A stretch of 24,920 nucleotides of DNA from Pseudonocardia sp. (GCA_030147065.1 JASLAP010000271.1:1-24920); one strand, 5' to 3'; positions 1 through 7,180 are shown, numbered from the stretch's first letter. A program made the numbers and translations. Notes: a model not told the origin generated them from the sequence alone.

Positions 1-141
1 GATCGTGCCGCCGGACTGCGACGACGTGCAGGTGTTGGACGCCTGCGCCGGTGCAGCGACGCCCTGGGCGGACGCCAGCGGAGTCATGACGAGCAGGCCG
101 GTCGCGGTCATGGCCACGACGATCCCAGCTTTCTTCAGCAC
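1..141 (-). CDS. Small secreted protein, 5' end only
   Basis: The first 47 codons of a minus-strand gene that runs off the window start. The GTG start at 141 is preceded by GGAGAA three bases away. The protein begins with a classical Sec signal: LKK, then a hydrophobic stretch (about residues 5-22), then PLASA as a likely signal-peptidase site near residues 21-25. After cleavage it begins QGVAAPAQAS and has one cysteine in a Thr/Ser-rich segment. I recognise the general style of small exported actinobacterial proteins but not a named family. What is visible supports export; the function cannot be read because the mature domain lies outside the window. It is too short and truncated to be distinguished by length alone, so the start and reading frame rest on the signal peptide and ribosome binding site. 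Confidence 0.75.
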   Translation of the reverse strand, partial: MLKKAGIVVAMTATGLLVMTPLASAQGVAAPAQASNTCTSSQSGGTI

Positions 142-176
142 GGCTTCTCCCAATGTTTCGACTGAGACGATTCGAC

Positions 177-200
177 TGGGACCGACCCCGCGCGGTCCCA
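177..200. promoter_or_regulatory. 8-bp hairpin/dyad upstream of the secreted-protein gene
   Basis: TGGGACCG (177-184) and CGGTCCCA (193-200) are perfect inverted repeats around an 8-base loop. The element begins 36 bases upstream of the GTG at 141, so it could be an operator or a 5'-UTR hairpin. The second copy of TTCGACTG (171-178) overlaps its edge. Confidence 0.4.
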
Positions 201-312
201 ATTCCGGGGGTCGACGCGCCGAATGGGGGATCGCGCCGATTGCCGAAGGGTAACCGGCGAATCCGGGAGCAGGCAAAGAGGTGGGCACCATCGAGTGCCG
301 TATCCCACGCGG

Positions 313-339
313 ATCGTGATGGCGCCGGCAGATCACGAT
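313..339. promoter_or_regulatory. Interrupted dyad ATCGTGAT-N11-ATCACGAT
   Basis: Perfect 8-bp inverted repeats at 313-320 and 332-339 have their centres 19 bases apart, about two helical turns, which suits a dimeric helix-turn-helix repressor. The site lies 73 bases before the MpaB start. No regulator gene is adjacent in the window, so the ligand is unknown. Confidence 0.45.
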
Positions 340-412
340 TCGGATTCATGCGAGTGGGGGACGCCCACCGGGCTGTCGGTCGGTCACCCCGGGCGACACG
401 GCGCTCCGTCGG

Positions 413-1330
413 GTGGCCGTGGCGCCACCGGTCACCGATGATGGTGGGGTGGTCGATCTGCGGATTCCCGGAGTCGGCTCGCTCACCGGCCGGGTCGCCG
501 ACCTGCGCGAGCGGCTCGCGGCCGACGTGTTCCAGAAGGTGGCCGGCGACGAGGGCCCGGACCGGCGGGCGCGGATCCACGGCACCCCCGGACCGCGCTG
601 GTTCGCCGAGGACCGGCCGATCCGGCGGGTGCACGGGGACGCGTCGATGTTCGTCGGCGGGCTGCGCGCGCTGCTCCTGCAGTCGCTGCACCCGCTGGCC
701 ATGGCCGGGGTCGCCGGGCACTCGGGGTACCGCGGCGACCCGTGGGGGAGGCTGGCCCGCACCAGCTACTTCCTGGCCGCCACGACCTTCGGCCCCGACG
801 AGGAGGCCCGGGCCACCATCGAGCGGATCAAGGGCGTGCACGCCCGGGTCCGCGGCCGGGCGCCGGACGGCCGGGCCTACTCCGCGGGCGACCCGCACCT
901 GCTGGAGTGGGTGCACATCGCGGAGATCGACAGCTTCCTGCGGGCCCACCAGCGCTACGGCTCCGACCCGCTCGACCGGGCGGGCCGCGACGGGTACGTC
1001 GCCGACACCGCCCGGATCGCCCGCGAGCTCGGCGTCGTCGACCCCCCGGAGACCGAGGCTGCGCTCGCCGGTCGGATCGCGGCCTTCCGGCCCGAGCTGG
1101 CGGGCACCCCCCAGGCCCGCGCGACGGCCCGGTTCCTCCTGCTGAGCCCTCCGCTGGCGGTCGCCGCCCGCGGGCCGTACGCGCTGCTGGCCGCGGCCGC
1201 GGTGGAGCTGCTGCCGCGCTGGGCCCGCGCACCGCTGCGGCTGCCCCACCTCCCGGTCGTCGAGCAGACCCTGGTCCGCGGCGGCGGCCAGGTCGTCACC
1301 CGGGGGATCCGCTGGGTGATGTCGGGGTAG
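413..1330 (+). CDS. MpaB family (DUF2236) oxygenase-like protein
   Basis: A 305-residue protein of the DUF2236/MpaB group, a haem-dependent family that includes latex-clearing protein and fungal MpaB. Visible family features are HPLAMAGVAGHS (about residues 84-95), the run from FLAATTFG, and LLEWVHIAEIDSFL (about 163-176), whose histidine is the usual haem-ligand position. The C-terminus has a Pro/Arg-rich amphipathic tail typical of the group. GTG at 413 is used; an in-frame GTG at 449 is an alternative that would remove only the first 12 residues. The reaction and substrate cannot be told from sequence; most actinobacterial members are uncharacterised. It stands alone between two intergenic regions and reads in the same direction as the dehydrogenase operon that follows about 120 bases on. 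Confidence 0.85.
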   Translation: MAVAPPVTDDGGVVDLRIPGVGSLTGRVADLRERLAADVFQKVAGDEGPDRRARIHGTPGPRWFAEDRPIRRVHGDASMFVGGLRALLLQSLHPLAMAGVAGHSGYRGDPWGRLARTSYFLAATTFGPDEEARATIERIKGVHARVRGRAPDGRAYSAGDPHLLEWVHIAEIDSFLRAHQRYGSDPLDRAGRDGYVADTARIARELGVVDPPETEAALAGRIAAFRPELAGTPQARATARFLLLSPPLAVAARGPYALLAAAAVELLPRWARAPLRLPHLPVVEQTLVRGGGQVVTRGIRWVMSG

Positions 1331-1453
1331 CCGCCACCCCCATCCCGCTCGACGACCACTTCGCGCGGCGCGGGGTTGAACCGGCACCCGGGGGTTATCC
1401 CGGCCGTGGACGGCGTGCGGTCCCGCATGCCGAGCGGAGCGGGGGAGGCGCCG

Positions 1454-2602
1454 ATGCGCGCGATGGTCTACCGGGGGCCCTACAAGATCAGGGTCGAGGA
1501 GAAGGACGTCCCGCAGATCGAACACCCCAACGACGCGATCGTCCGCGTCGGGCTGGCCGCGATCTGCGGCTCCGACCTGCACCTCTACCACGGGATGATG
1601 CCCGACACCCGGGTCGGGCACACCTTCGGCCACGAGTTCATCGGGGTGGTCGAGCAGGTCGGCCCCTCGGTGCGGAACCTGAAGCGCGGCGACCGGGTGA
1701 TGGTGCCGTTCAACATCTACTGCGGGTCGTGCTGGTTCTGCGCCCGCGGGCTGTACTCCAACTGCCACAACGTCAACCCCAACGCGACCGCGGTCGGCGC
1801 CATCTACGGCTACTCGCACACGACCGGCGGCTACGACGGTGGCCAGGCCGAGTTCGTCCGGGTGCCGTTCGCCGACGTCGGCCCGTCGCCGATCCCGGAC
1901 TGGATGGACGACGAGGACGCCGTCCTGCTGACCGACGCGCTGGCCACCGGCTACTTCGGCGCGCAGCTCGGCGACATCGTCGAGGGCGACGTGGTGGTGG
2001 TCTTCGGCGCCGGCCCGGTGGGGCTCTACGCCGCGAAGTCGGCGTGGCTGATGGGCGCGGGCCGGGTCATCGTCATCGACCACCTGGAGTACCGGCTGGC
2101 CAAGGCCCGCGAGTTCGCCCACGCCGAGACCTACAACTTCACCGAGCACGACGACGTGGTGGTGCTGCTCAAGAAGCTCACCGACCACCTCGGCGCCGAC
2201 GTGGCGATCGACGCGGTGGGCGCGGAGGCCGACGGCAGCTTCCTGCAGCACGTCAGCGCGGCGAAGCTCAAGCTGCAGGGCGGCTCGCCGGTCGCGTTGA
2301 ACTGGGCGATCGACGGGGTGCGCAAGGGCGGCACCGTCTCGGTGGTGGGCGCCTACGGGCCGCTGTTCAGCGCGGTCAAGTTCGGTGACGCGGTGAACAA
2401 GGGCCTGACCCTGCGGATGAACCAGTGCCCGGTGAAGCGGCAGTGGCCGCGGCTGTTCGAGCACGTCCGCAACGGCTACCTCAAGCCCAGCGACATCGTC
2501 ACCCACCGCATCCCGCTCGAGCACATCGCCGAGGGGTACCACATGTTCTCGGCGAAGCTGGACGGCTGCATCAAGGCGCTCGTCGTCCCGGACGCCGGCT
2601 GA
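1454..2602 (+). CDS. Zinc-dependent alcohol/formaldehyde dehydrogenase (MDR family)
   Basis: A 382-residue medium-chain dehydrogenase that should oxidise an alcohol or aldehyde with NAD(P). The catalytic zinc ligands are visible as Cys38 in CGSDLH, His60-Glu61 in GHEF, and Asp161 in TDALATGYFGA. The structural zinc cysteines are 90, 93, 96 and 104. The Rossmann motif GAGPVG is at 185-190. The TDALATGYFGA segment and overall length fit the glutathione-independent formaldehyde-dehydrogenase-like branch. The start at 1454 was chosen because GGGGGAGG precedes it and MRAMVYRGP is the normal family N-terminus; an upstream in-frame ATG at 1376 would add 26 non-conserved residues. It sits 14 bases upstream of a co-directional gene and very likely forms an operon with it. 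Substrate is unassigned. Confidence 0.9.
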   Translation: MRAMVYRGPYKIRVEEKDVPQIEHPNDAIVRVGLAAICGSDLHLYHGMMPDTRVGHTFGHEFIGVVEQVGPSVRNLKRGDRVMVPFNIYCGSCWFCARGLYSNCHNVNPNATAVGAIYGYSHTTGGYDGGQAEFVRVPFADVGPSPIPDWMDDEDAVLLTDALATGYFGAQLGDIVEGDVVVVFGAGPVGLYAAKSAWLMGAGRVIVIDHLEYRLAKAREFAHAETYNFTEHDDVVVLLKKLTDHLGADVAIDAVGAEADGSFLQHVSAAKLKLQGGSPVALNWAIDGVRKGGTVSVVGAYGPLFSAVKFGDAVNKGLTLRMNQCPVKRQWPRLFEHVRNGYLKPSDIVTHRIPLEHIAEGYHMFSAKLDGCIKALVVPDAG

Positions 2603-2616
2603 GGAAGGGGAGCGAC

Positions 2617-3195
2617 ATGGTCTACACGCCGCAGAAGCCGCCGCTGCCGGAGTCCACCGAGCAGCTGCGCGCCCGCATCCCCGGCTGGGGTGCCGACCTG
2701 GACCCGGCGGACCGGCCGTCGGTGCCCAAGCTGCAGTACCAGGAGGACCTCAGCGGCGCCCACTGGGAGTTCCCGGACCGCCAGCCGGAGAACCGGCCCC
2801 GCGAGCGGTCGATCGAGCACGCGTTCCTCACCCCGGTCTTCGGCACGTCCTGCCCACCGCGCGGGGTGTCGGGGATGATCCGACGGCTCGCCTACCGGCG
2901 CTACAGCGAGGGCCGAACGGCGCACTGGCTGTTGCTGATCGGGGCCGACCGGGTCGACGCGTGGGAGAGCCACCTGCGGTCCTTCGCCACCCCGCACCCG
3001 GACAACCCGATCACCGAGACCGGGGTGCTCAGCGAGTTCTCCCGGCACGGGATCGCCTCCCGGGTGGGCCGCGGGCGCGCGGACCTGCGTCACCAGCTGC
3101 TCGATCCGGTGATCGTCGCCGGTCCGTGGCTGGTCGCCGGCGCCGCCGCCGTCTCGGGCGCCCGGGCGCTCGGGCGGCGGCGACGCAGGCGGTGA
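2617..3195 (+). CDS. Uncharacterised 192-residue protein co-transcribed with the dehydrogenase
   Basis: I do not recognise a named domain. The ATG at 2617 has a strong ribosome binding site (GGAAGGGGAG). The N-terminal third is proline-rich and charged (PPLPESTEQLRARIPGWG, then several Trp/Glu/Arg-rich turns). The middle has FGTSCPPRG and a positively charged YRRYSEGR segment followed by a hydrophobic HWLLLIGADRV strand. The last 35 residues form a probable membrane segment (PVIVAGPWLVAGAAAVSGA) ending in a run of six arginines, so a C-terminal membrane anchor facing a basic cytoplasmic end is plausible. The 14-base gap to the dehydrogenase argues for a shared function, perhaps electron transfer, membrane attachment or chaperoning, but no cofactor motif supports any of these. 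Confidence 0.85.
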   Translation: MVYTPQKPPLPESTEQLRARIPGWGADLDPADRPSVPKLQYQEDLSGAHWEFPDRQPENRPRERSIEHAFLTPVFGTSCPPRGVSGMIRRLAYRRYSEGRTAHWLLLIGADRVDAWESHLRSFATPHPDNPITETGVLSEFSRHGIASRVGRGRADLRHQLLDPVIVAGPWLVAGAAAVSGARALGRRRRRR

Positions 3196-3211
3196 CCTCG
3201 CCGCCGGACCC

Positions 3212-3231
3212 CTGACGGTCCTCGCCGTCAG
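3212..3231. terminator. Candidate bidirectional terminator
   Basis: CTGACGG (3212-3218) and CCGTCAG (3225-3231) form a perfect 7-bp stem with a 6-base loop between two convergent genes. The stop codon of the minus-strand gene lies inside the right arm. There is no U-tract beyond TT, which is usual for high-GC actinobacteria. Confidence 0.5.
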
Positions 3232-4004
3232 TTGAGGCGGCGGGTGCCGGCGGGCAGGGCGCCGCCGGCGTAGACGTCCTCGGCGAGGGTGGCCAGCGCG
3301 GTCAGCGCGACGTTCTGGCTCCACGGCCCGTAGGACACCCGGGCCACCCCCAGCCGCTGGGCGGCGGCCAGGTCGATGGAGCCGGGGATGCCGATGATGT
3401 TCACCTTGCGCTCGCCGAGCGCCTCGACCAGGCGACCGACGGTCCGCTCGTCGAGCTTGCCGGGCACGAAGAAGCTCGACGCCCCGGCGTCGAGGTAGGC
3501 CCGGCCGCGCTCGATCGCGTCGGCGAGCACCTCCTCCGGGTCGCGGTCGCCGGCCTTGAGGAACGCGTCGGTGCGGGCGTTGAGCACGAACGGCACCCCG
3601 GCCGCCTCACCCGCCTGCACGGCCGCGGTGACCGCGGCGGTCGCCTCGGCCAGCGGCTTCATCTGGTCCTCGAGGTTCGCGCCGACGATGCCGACGTCGA
3701 TCGCCCGGGCCACCGTGCCGCCCGGGTCGCCGTACCCGGCCTCCAGGTCGGCGGTGACCGGTAGCTCGACGGTGCGGGCGACCAGGCCGACCGCGGCGAT
3801 CATCTCGTCGCGCGGGATCTGCTCCCCGTCCGGGTAGCCGTGCGCGGCGGCGATGCTGTGGCTGGCGGTCGCCAGCGCCCGGGTGCCCGGTACCCCGGCC
3901 ACCACCCTGGCCGTGATCGCGTCCCAGACGTTGACCAGGACCAGCAGCTCGGTGTCGGTGTGCAGGCGGAGCAGCTCGGCGGCCTTCGCCGCGATGGTCG
4001 TCAC
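3228..4004 (-). CDS. Isocitrate lyase/PEP mutase family protein
   Basis: A 258-residue TIM-barrel enzyme of the isocitrate lyase/phosphoenolpyruvate mutase superfamily. Members cleave or form C-C or C-P bonds in 2-oxo acids using Mg2+. Visible signatures are NVWDAITARVV near the N-terminus, SHSIAAAHGYPDGE, the metal-binding DLEAGYGDP, GANLEDQ and NARTDAFL. The KKCGH-type catalytic loop of true isocitrate lyases is not seen, so this belongs to the short, poorly characterised branch and should not be called isocitrate lyase. GTG at 4004 is chosen because it yields the standard N-terminus and has TACGGT seven bases upstream, a leaderless-promoter arrangement; upstream in-frame codons to 4118 look non-coding. 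It ends in the hairpin shared with the convergent neighbour. Confidence 0.85.
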   Translation of the reverse strand: MTTIAAKAAELLRLHTDTELLVLVNVWDAITARVVAGVPGTRALATASHSIAAAHGYPDGEQIPRDEMIAAVGLVARTVELPVTADLEAGYGDPGGTVARAIDVGIVGANLEDQMKPLAEATAAVTAAVQAGEAAGVPFVLNARTDAFLKAGDRDPEEVLADAIERGRAYLDAGASSFFVPGKLDERTVGRLVEALGERKVNIIGIPGSIDLAAAQRLGVARVSYGPWSQNVALTALATLAEDVYAGGALPAGTRRLN

Positions 4005-4011
4005 GACGACG

Positions 4012-4017
4012 ACCGTA
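4012..4017 (-). promoter_or_regulatory. -10-like TACGGT, leaderless start
   Basis: TACGGT (matching TANNNT) on the minus strand ends seven bases before the GTG at 4004, so transcription would start at or next to the start codon. No ribosome binding site is present. Confidence 0.5.
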
Positions 4018-4086
4018 GCGGCCCGGCACCGGCGGCGGGCCGCGTCGACCGCTCGCCGACGGGTGATCCGCTCCCCACCGGCGCCA

Positions 4087-5202
4087 TCAGCGGTAGCGCA
4101 GCAGTGCCGCCACGCCATCGTTCGCCGTCGCCGCTGCGCCCTCGGGCACGATCCGCACGGCGGCCGCGGTGGCCACGGCTCCGCGCACCGCCACGTCGAC
4201 GAGTGGCGCGGGTCGCGGATCGGGCAGCCCGCCGGCGTGCAGGATCTCGGCCGTGGAGCCGACGTCCGCCGGCTCGGGGCCGAACCACCCGGTGCGCCCG
4301 GCGGCGCGGCCCGGGTCGAGCAGCACGGTGTCCACCTGCCCGGCTCGCAGCGCGGCGAGCGTGTCGTCGGCTCCGGTGGTCGCCAGCCCCTCGTGGCTCC
4401 CGCGGGCGTGCTCGGCCAGCAGGTCCGCGGTGTCCTCGGCGGCCGTCGCGGCGACGACCTCCCGGCTGCGCCGCAGCGCCTCGTCGAGGGAGCTGTAGTC
4501 GCCCTGGACCTCGGTGAGCAGATCGGTCACCCGGACCGGCAGGTGGTCGCGCAGGAACTGCACGGCCCGCACGTCCCCGCTGACGACCACCAGCCGCGGG
4601 GCGGAGCTGTCGAACAGCGCGGTGAGCGCGTCGGACACCTCGCGGGCGTTGGCCTCCCACCGGTTCTCCGCACGCTGCTGGAAGCGCCGCTGCGACCAGC
4701 CGCCCGGAGCGGAGCGGGTGACGTGCAGCTCCTCGCCCTCCACCGCGACGTGCTCGTCGTGCTGGTCGGGCAGGACGGCGATCAGCTCGGCCCCCAGCCG
4801 GTCGGTGACCACGACCAGGTGCGGCAGGAGCCCCTGGGCCGCGGCGAGCAGCGGCGCGAAGTGCGGCAGCGGGCCGACGGACGCGCTGTCGGCCGCGGGT
4901 GCCTCGGGCAGGTGCGCCGAGTACCGCAGGCCGTCGGCGTCCGAGACGGCGAACAGGGCGTCGCCCGCGGTGTGGGCCGCGGTGATCAGCGGGTCGATCG
5001 CGGTCAGCGCCGCCTCCGGCGCGTCGTCCGCGGCGAGCTGCGAGCGCAGCGTCTTCCACCGCAGCGCGACCCGCTCCTCGGCCTGCGGGAGCGAACCCTC
5101 GGTGATCAGGTGGACGGTGACCGCCGGTCCCGGGGCGGCGAACGTGCTCTCGGGCAGCTGGAGGGTGCGCAGTGCTCGGCGGGACGCCGGGGAGGAGATC
5201 AG
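4087..5202 (-). CDS. BaeRF2/Vms1-like (Rv2629 family) release-factor-fold protein
   Basis: A 371-residue protein of the Rv2629-like family, bacterial relatives of the archaeo-eukaryotic release factor eRF1 and of Vms1/ANKZF1, which act on peptidyl-tRNA. Supporting features are LVVVTDRLGAEL (about 129-140), a loop GGWSQRRF (167-174) at the position of the catalytic GGQ-like loop, LVVVSGDVRAV (about 204-214), and the family C-terminus DGVAALLRYR. Stress or ribosome-rescue function is inferred from the family, not shown here. The start is odd: no ATG, GTG or TTG exists in frame between the GTG at 5331 and the body of the protein. The most sensible start is CTG at 5202, which overlaps the preceding stop as CTGA, has GGGAGG just upstream and gives a family-length N-terminus. 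Confidence 0.82.
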   Translation of the reverse strand: MISSPASRRALRTLQLPESTFAAPGPAVTVHLITEGSLPQAEERVALRWKTLRSQLAADDAPEAALTAIDPLITAAHTAGDALFAVSDADGLRYSAHLPEAPAADSASVGPLPHFAPLLAAAQGLLPHLVVVTDRLGAELIAVLPDQHDEHVAVEGEELHVTRSAPGGWSQRRFQQRAENRWEANAREVSDALTALFDSSAPRLVVVSGDVRAVQFLRDHLPVRVTDLLTEVQGDYSSLDEALRRSREVVAATAAEDTADLLAEHARGSHEGLATTGADDTLAALRAGQVDTVLLDPGRAAGRTGWFGPEPADVGSTAEILHAGGLPDPRPAPLVDVAVRGAVATAAAVRIVPEGAAATANDGVAALLRYR

Positions 5203-5363
5203 GAGACCTCCCGTCCGGTCCGGCGCTTCAGCGCCGCGTAGCCGGCCGTAGCGAGGAACAGCACGATTCCGATGATCGCCAACCAGAACAGGCCCTCGAT
5301 CACCACGCCGAGCACGGTGAGCGCGAGCCACACCACCAACAGGATGGCCAGGATCTTCAACAT
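5199..5363 (-). CDS. 54-residue membrane protein
   Basis: A short protein with a strong ribosome binding site (GAGGAGAAGAGG) before ATG at 5363. Residues about 3-21 (ILAILLVVWLALTVLGVVI) and 25-42 (FWLAIIGIVLFLATAGY) form two hydrophobic helices, followed by a basic tail KRRTGREVS. It resembles small hydrophobic actinobacterial proteins often left unnamed. It overlaps the BaeRF2-like gene by four bases, so the two are almost certainly translated together, suggesting a membrane or envelope-stress link for that protein. An upstream in-frame extension to 5465 lacks coding character and was not used. Confidence 0.82.
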   Translation of the reverse strand: MLKILAILLVVWLALTVLGVVIEGLFWLAIIGIVLFLATAGYAALKRRTGREVS

Positions 5364-5557
5364 TCTTGCCTCTTCTCCTCGGGTTCTGGATGTACTGCCA
5401 GCCTGGCCCGTCCGGTGGCTGGCGACCATCGGGTCTGACCCCCAGATCGGGGTCGGCCGGAACACCCGGCGTCGGCGGCCGGGATGTTCACCGGACCGTC
5501 ACGACGGCGTCGGGAGGGGTCGGTGGGCAGGTCGTCGGCCCGCCGTAGGCAGGCACC

Positions 5558-6241
5558 GTGACCTCCTCCCGGGTCCTGGTGCGTACCTCGGCCACGGCCG
5601 GGACCGGCTGCTCGGTTCTGTTGACGACCGATCCGGGGGACCGGGGTGCGGCCGCGGTCGACAGCCCCGGCGCCGAGCACCTCGTCGTCCGGGTGGACGC
5701 CACCGGCGAGGTCGTGGCGGTGCACCGCATCCGGGCCGCCGGGGCCGGCCGGCCGCTGGAGGCCCGGGCGGGTTTCGAGGTCGACGCCCTCGACCCGCTG
5801 CGGCCGTCGTTGATCGAGGTTGAGCTGTCCGCCGCCGAGCAAGTGGCGCCCGCCGGCCCCGCCGTCGCCGAACTGGTCTGCACCGGCCTGATCGGGCACC
5901 TGCTGCTGACCGGCAACCGGTGGCTGGTCGGTCGGGTCGGTGTCGGGCTGGCCGACGGTGGACGAGCGGCCGGCTCGGCGTGGGACCTGGCGCTGGCCCA
6001 CCACCTGGCCCCGCCGCGGTACCGGGTCCGCCCGCGCCGACCGTGGGACCCGCAGGCCCTGCGGTGGCCGCGCCGCACCGCGGCCCCGCCGCTGATGGTT
6101 TCGCTGCTCCGGTTGGGCGCGTGGGTGTGCGGGCCACCGGCGCACGACGCGGACCGGGACCGCGCCGAGTTCCTGGTGCTGCTCGATCTCAACCAGGCCG
6201 ACGGGAGCCGCCTGCGGTACTTCCTCGGCGGAGGGGGGTGA
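5558..6241 (+). CDS. Internally deleted OlsB-like acyltransferase paralogue
   Basis: A 227-residue protein clearly related to the OlsB-like gene at 7177-7935. Shared blocks include VLVRTS, LTTDPG, HLVV-DATG, LLLTG-RWLVG, RPW and LRLGAWVCGPPAHD. Compared with that copy it lacks about 26 residues covering RHRVFTDEFG, and the GRSCVDPAHRTGAVV segment is replaced by SAAEQVAPAGPAV. Both regions are the best conserved of the ornithine acyl-ACP N-acyltransferase family, so catalysis is doubtful although the frame is intact. GTG at 5558 matches the N-terminus of the paralogue; TAGGCA six bases upstream is a weak leaderless -10. It faces the olsA-like gene tail to tail. It may be a decaying duplicate, a regulatory pseudoenzyme or a divergent GNAT enzyme. 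Confidence 0.8.
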   Translation: MTSSRVLVRTSATAGTGCSVLLTTDPGDRGAAAVDSPGAEHLVVRVDATGEVVAVHRIRAAGAGRPLEARAGFEVDALDPLRPSLIEVELSAAEQVAPAGPAVAELVCTGLIGHLLLTGNRWLVGRVGVGLADGGRAAGSAWDLALAHHLAPPRYRVRPRRPWDPQALRWPRRTAAPPLMVSLLRLGAWVCGPPAHDADRDRAEFLVLLDLNQADGSRLRYFLGGGG

Positions 6242-6283
6242 CGGGGCGGGGTACCGGGTGGTCCGGGAGGGCGCAGGTCCGGC

Positions 6284-7180
6284 TCAGGCCGCGACGGCGG
6301 GTCGTCCGTCGGCCGGCCGTCCGCGCACCGGGGGGGGGACGCCGGTCGCGGTGGCGATGGCCGCGCTCGCGCGGGCCGCGAGCGCGGCGCGGTCGCCCTC
6401 GGGGGCGATCGCCGGGAGCGGGATCAGCTCGCACACCACCGCGGTCATCCGCAGGACGCGGACGACCGAGCCGAGCAGGCTCTGCTGCCCGACGAACGCG
6501 GCCTCGGGCGCGGTCCGCCCGGCGCGACGCAGGCGGACCGCGACCGGCCGGACCGGCACGCCGGCGTCCAGCGCGGCCTGGAACGCGGCCCGCCGGAAGC
6601 GCCCGCCCGCCGCCCCGCACCACGTCGTGCCCTCGGGGAACGCCACCACCGCGGCCCCCGCTCGCAGCGTCGCGGACAGTTCGGCGACCGCCTGCGGCAG
6701 CCGGCGCAGGCCACGGCGGTCGATGAACAGGGCACCGGTCGCGCCGGCGACGGCGCCGACGACCGGCCAGCCGCGGATCTCGCGCTTGGCGAGCAGCCGG
6801 ACCGGTGCCGCGCCGGCCAGGGCGAGGGCCTCGATCCAGGACAGGTGGTTGGCCACGACGAGGACCCCGCCCGGGCCGAAGGCGCCGGCCGCGCCGGCGG
6901 GCAGCCGGACCGCGACCCCGGCCGCGGCGAGGACCGCCCGTGCGGTGAGCCGGAGCCAGCTCACCCGGGTCCGCCGGGGCAGCAGGACCAGCAGCGGGGC
7001 GGTGAGGACCGCGGCGACCAGCACGACCACGAGCCCGGCTCCGCGGACCGCGGCCCGCCAGGCCGGGCGCGGGTGGTCGGCGCGCGGACCGGCCCGGGTG
7101 CAGCTCTCGGCGCACGGGGAGGCGGGCACCCAGCCGGCGTCGGTCGTCCGCCGGTGGAACGGGTCGGGCGCGCGGGTCAC
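6284..7180 (-). CDS. 1-acyl-glycerol-phosphate/lyso-ornithine-lipid acyltransferase (PlsC/OlsA type)
   Basis: A 298-residue O-acyltransferase. A hydrophobic segment (about residues 45-67) anchors it to the membrane. Acyltransferase blocks are NHLSWIEAL (111-119), GALFIDRRG (149-157), FPEGTTW (181-187) and VPVRPVAVRL. In block I the usual HX4D appears as His112-X4-Glu117, a conservative change of the catalytic acid. GTG at 7180 overlaps the stop of the OlsB-like gene (GTGA), so it is translationally coupled. Together with OlsB it would add the second fatty acid to lyso-ornithine lipid, as described for olsB/olsA pairs; a general lysophosphatidate acyltransferase is the alternative. The frame stays open further upstream to 7537 but that part lies inside olsB. 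Confidence 0.87.
   Translation of the reverse strand: MTRAPDPFHRRTTDAGWVPASPCAESCTRAGPRADHPRPAWRAAVRGAGLVVVLVAAVLTAPLLVLLPRRTRVSWLRLTARAVLAAAGVAVRLPAGAAGAFGPGGVLVVANHLSWIEALALAGAAPVRLLAKREIRGWPVVGAVAGATGALFIDRRGLRRLPQAVAELSATLRAGAAVVAFPEGTTWCGAAGGRFRRAAFQAALDAGVPVRPVAVRLRRAGRTAPEAAFVGQQSLLGSVVRVLRMTAVVCELIPLPAIAPEGDRAALAARASAAIATATGVPPPVRGRPADGRPAVAA

Larger units (their letters stand above)
142..412. other. Divergent intergenic region with two dyads
   Basis: This 271-base region separates the minus-strand secreted-protein gene from the plus-strand MpaB gene. No convincing gene is seen. It contains an 8-bp direct repeat, TTCGACTG, at 157-164 and 171-178, a hairpin at 177-200 and an interrupted dyad at 313-339, each listed separately. 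Confidence 0.6.

Noticed and set aside
5437..5454. GACCCC-N6-GGGGTC hairpin upstream of the 54-residue membrane gene
   Set aside because: A 6-bp pure G/C dyad is expected by chance in this base composition, and its distance from either promoter gives it no clear role.
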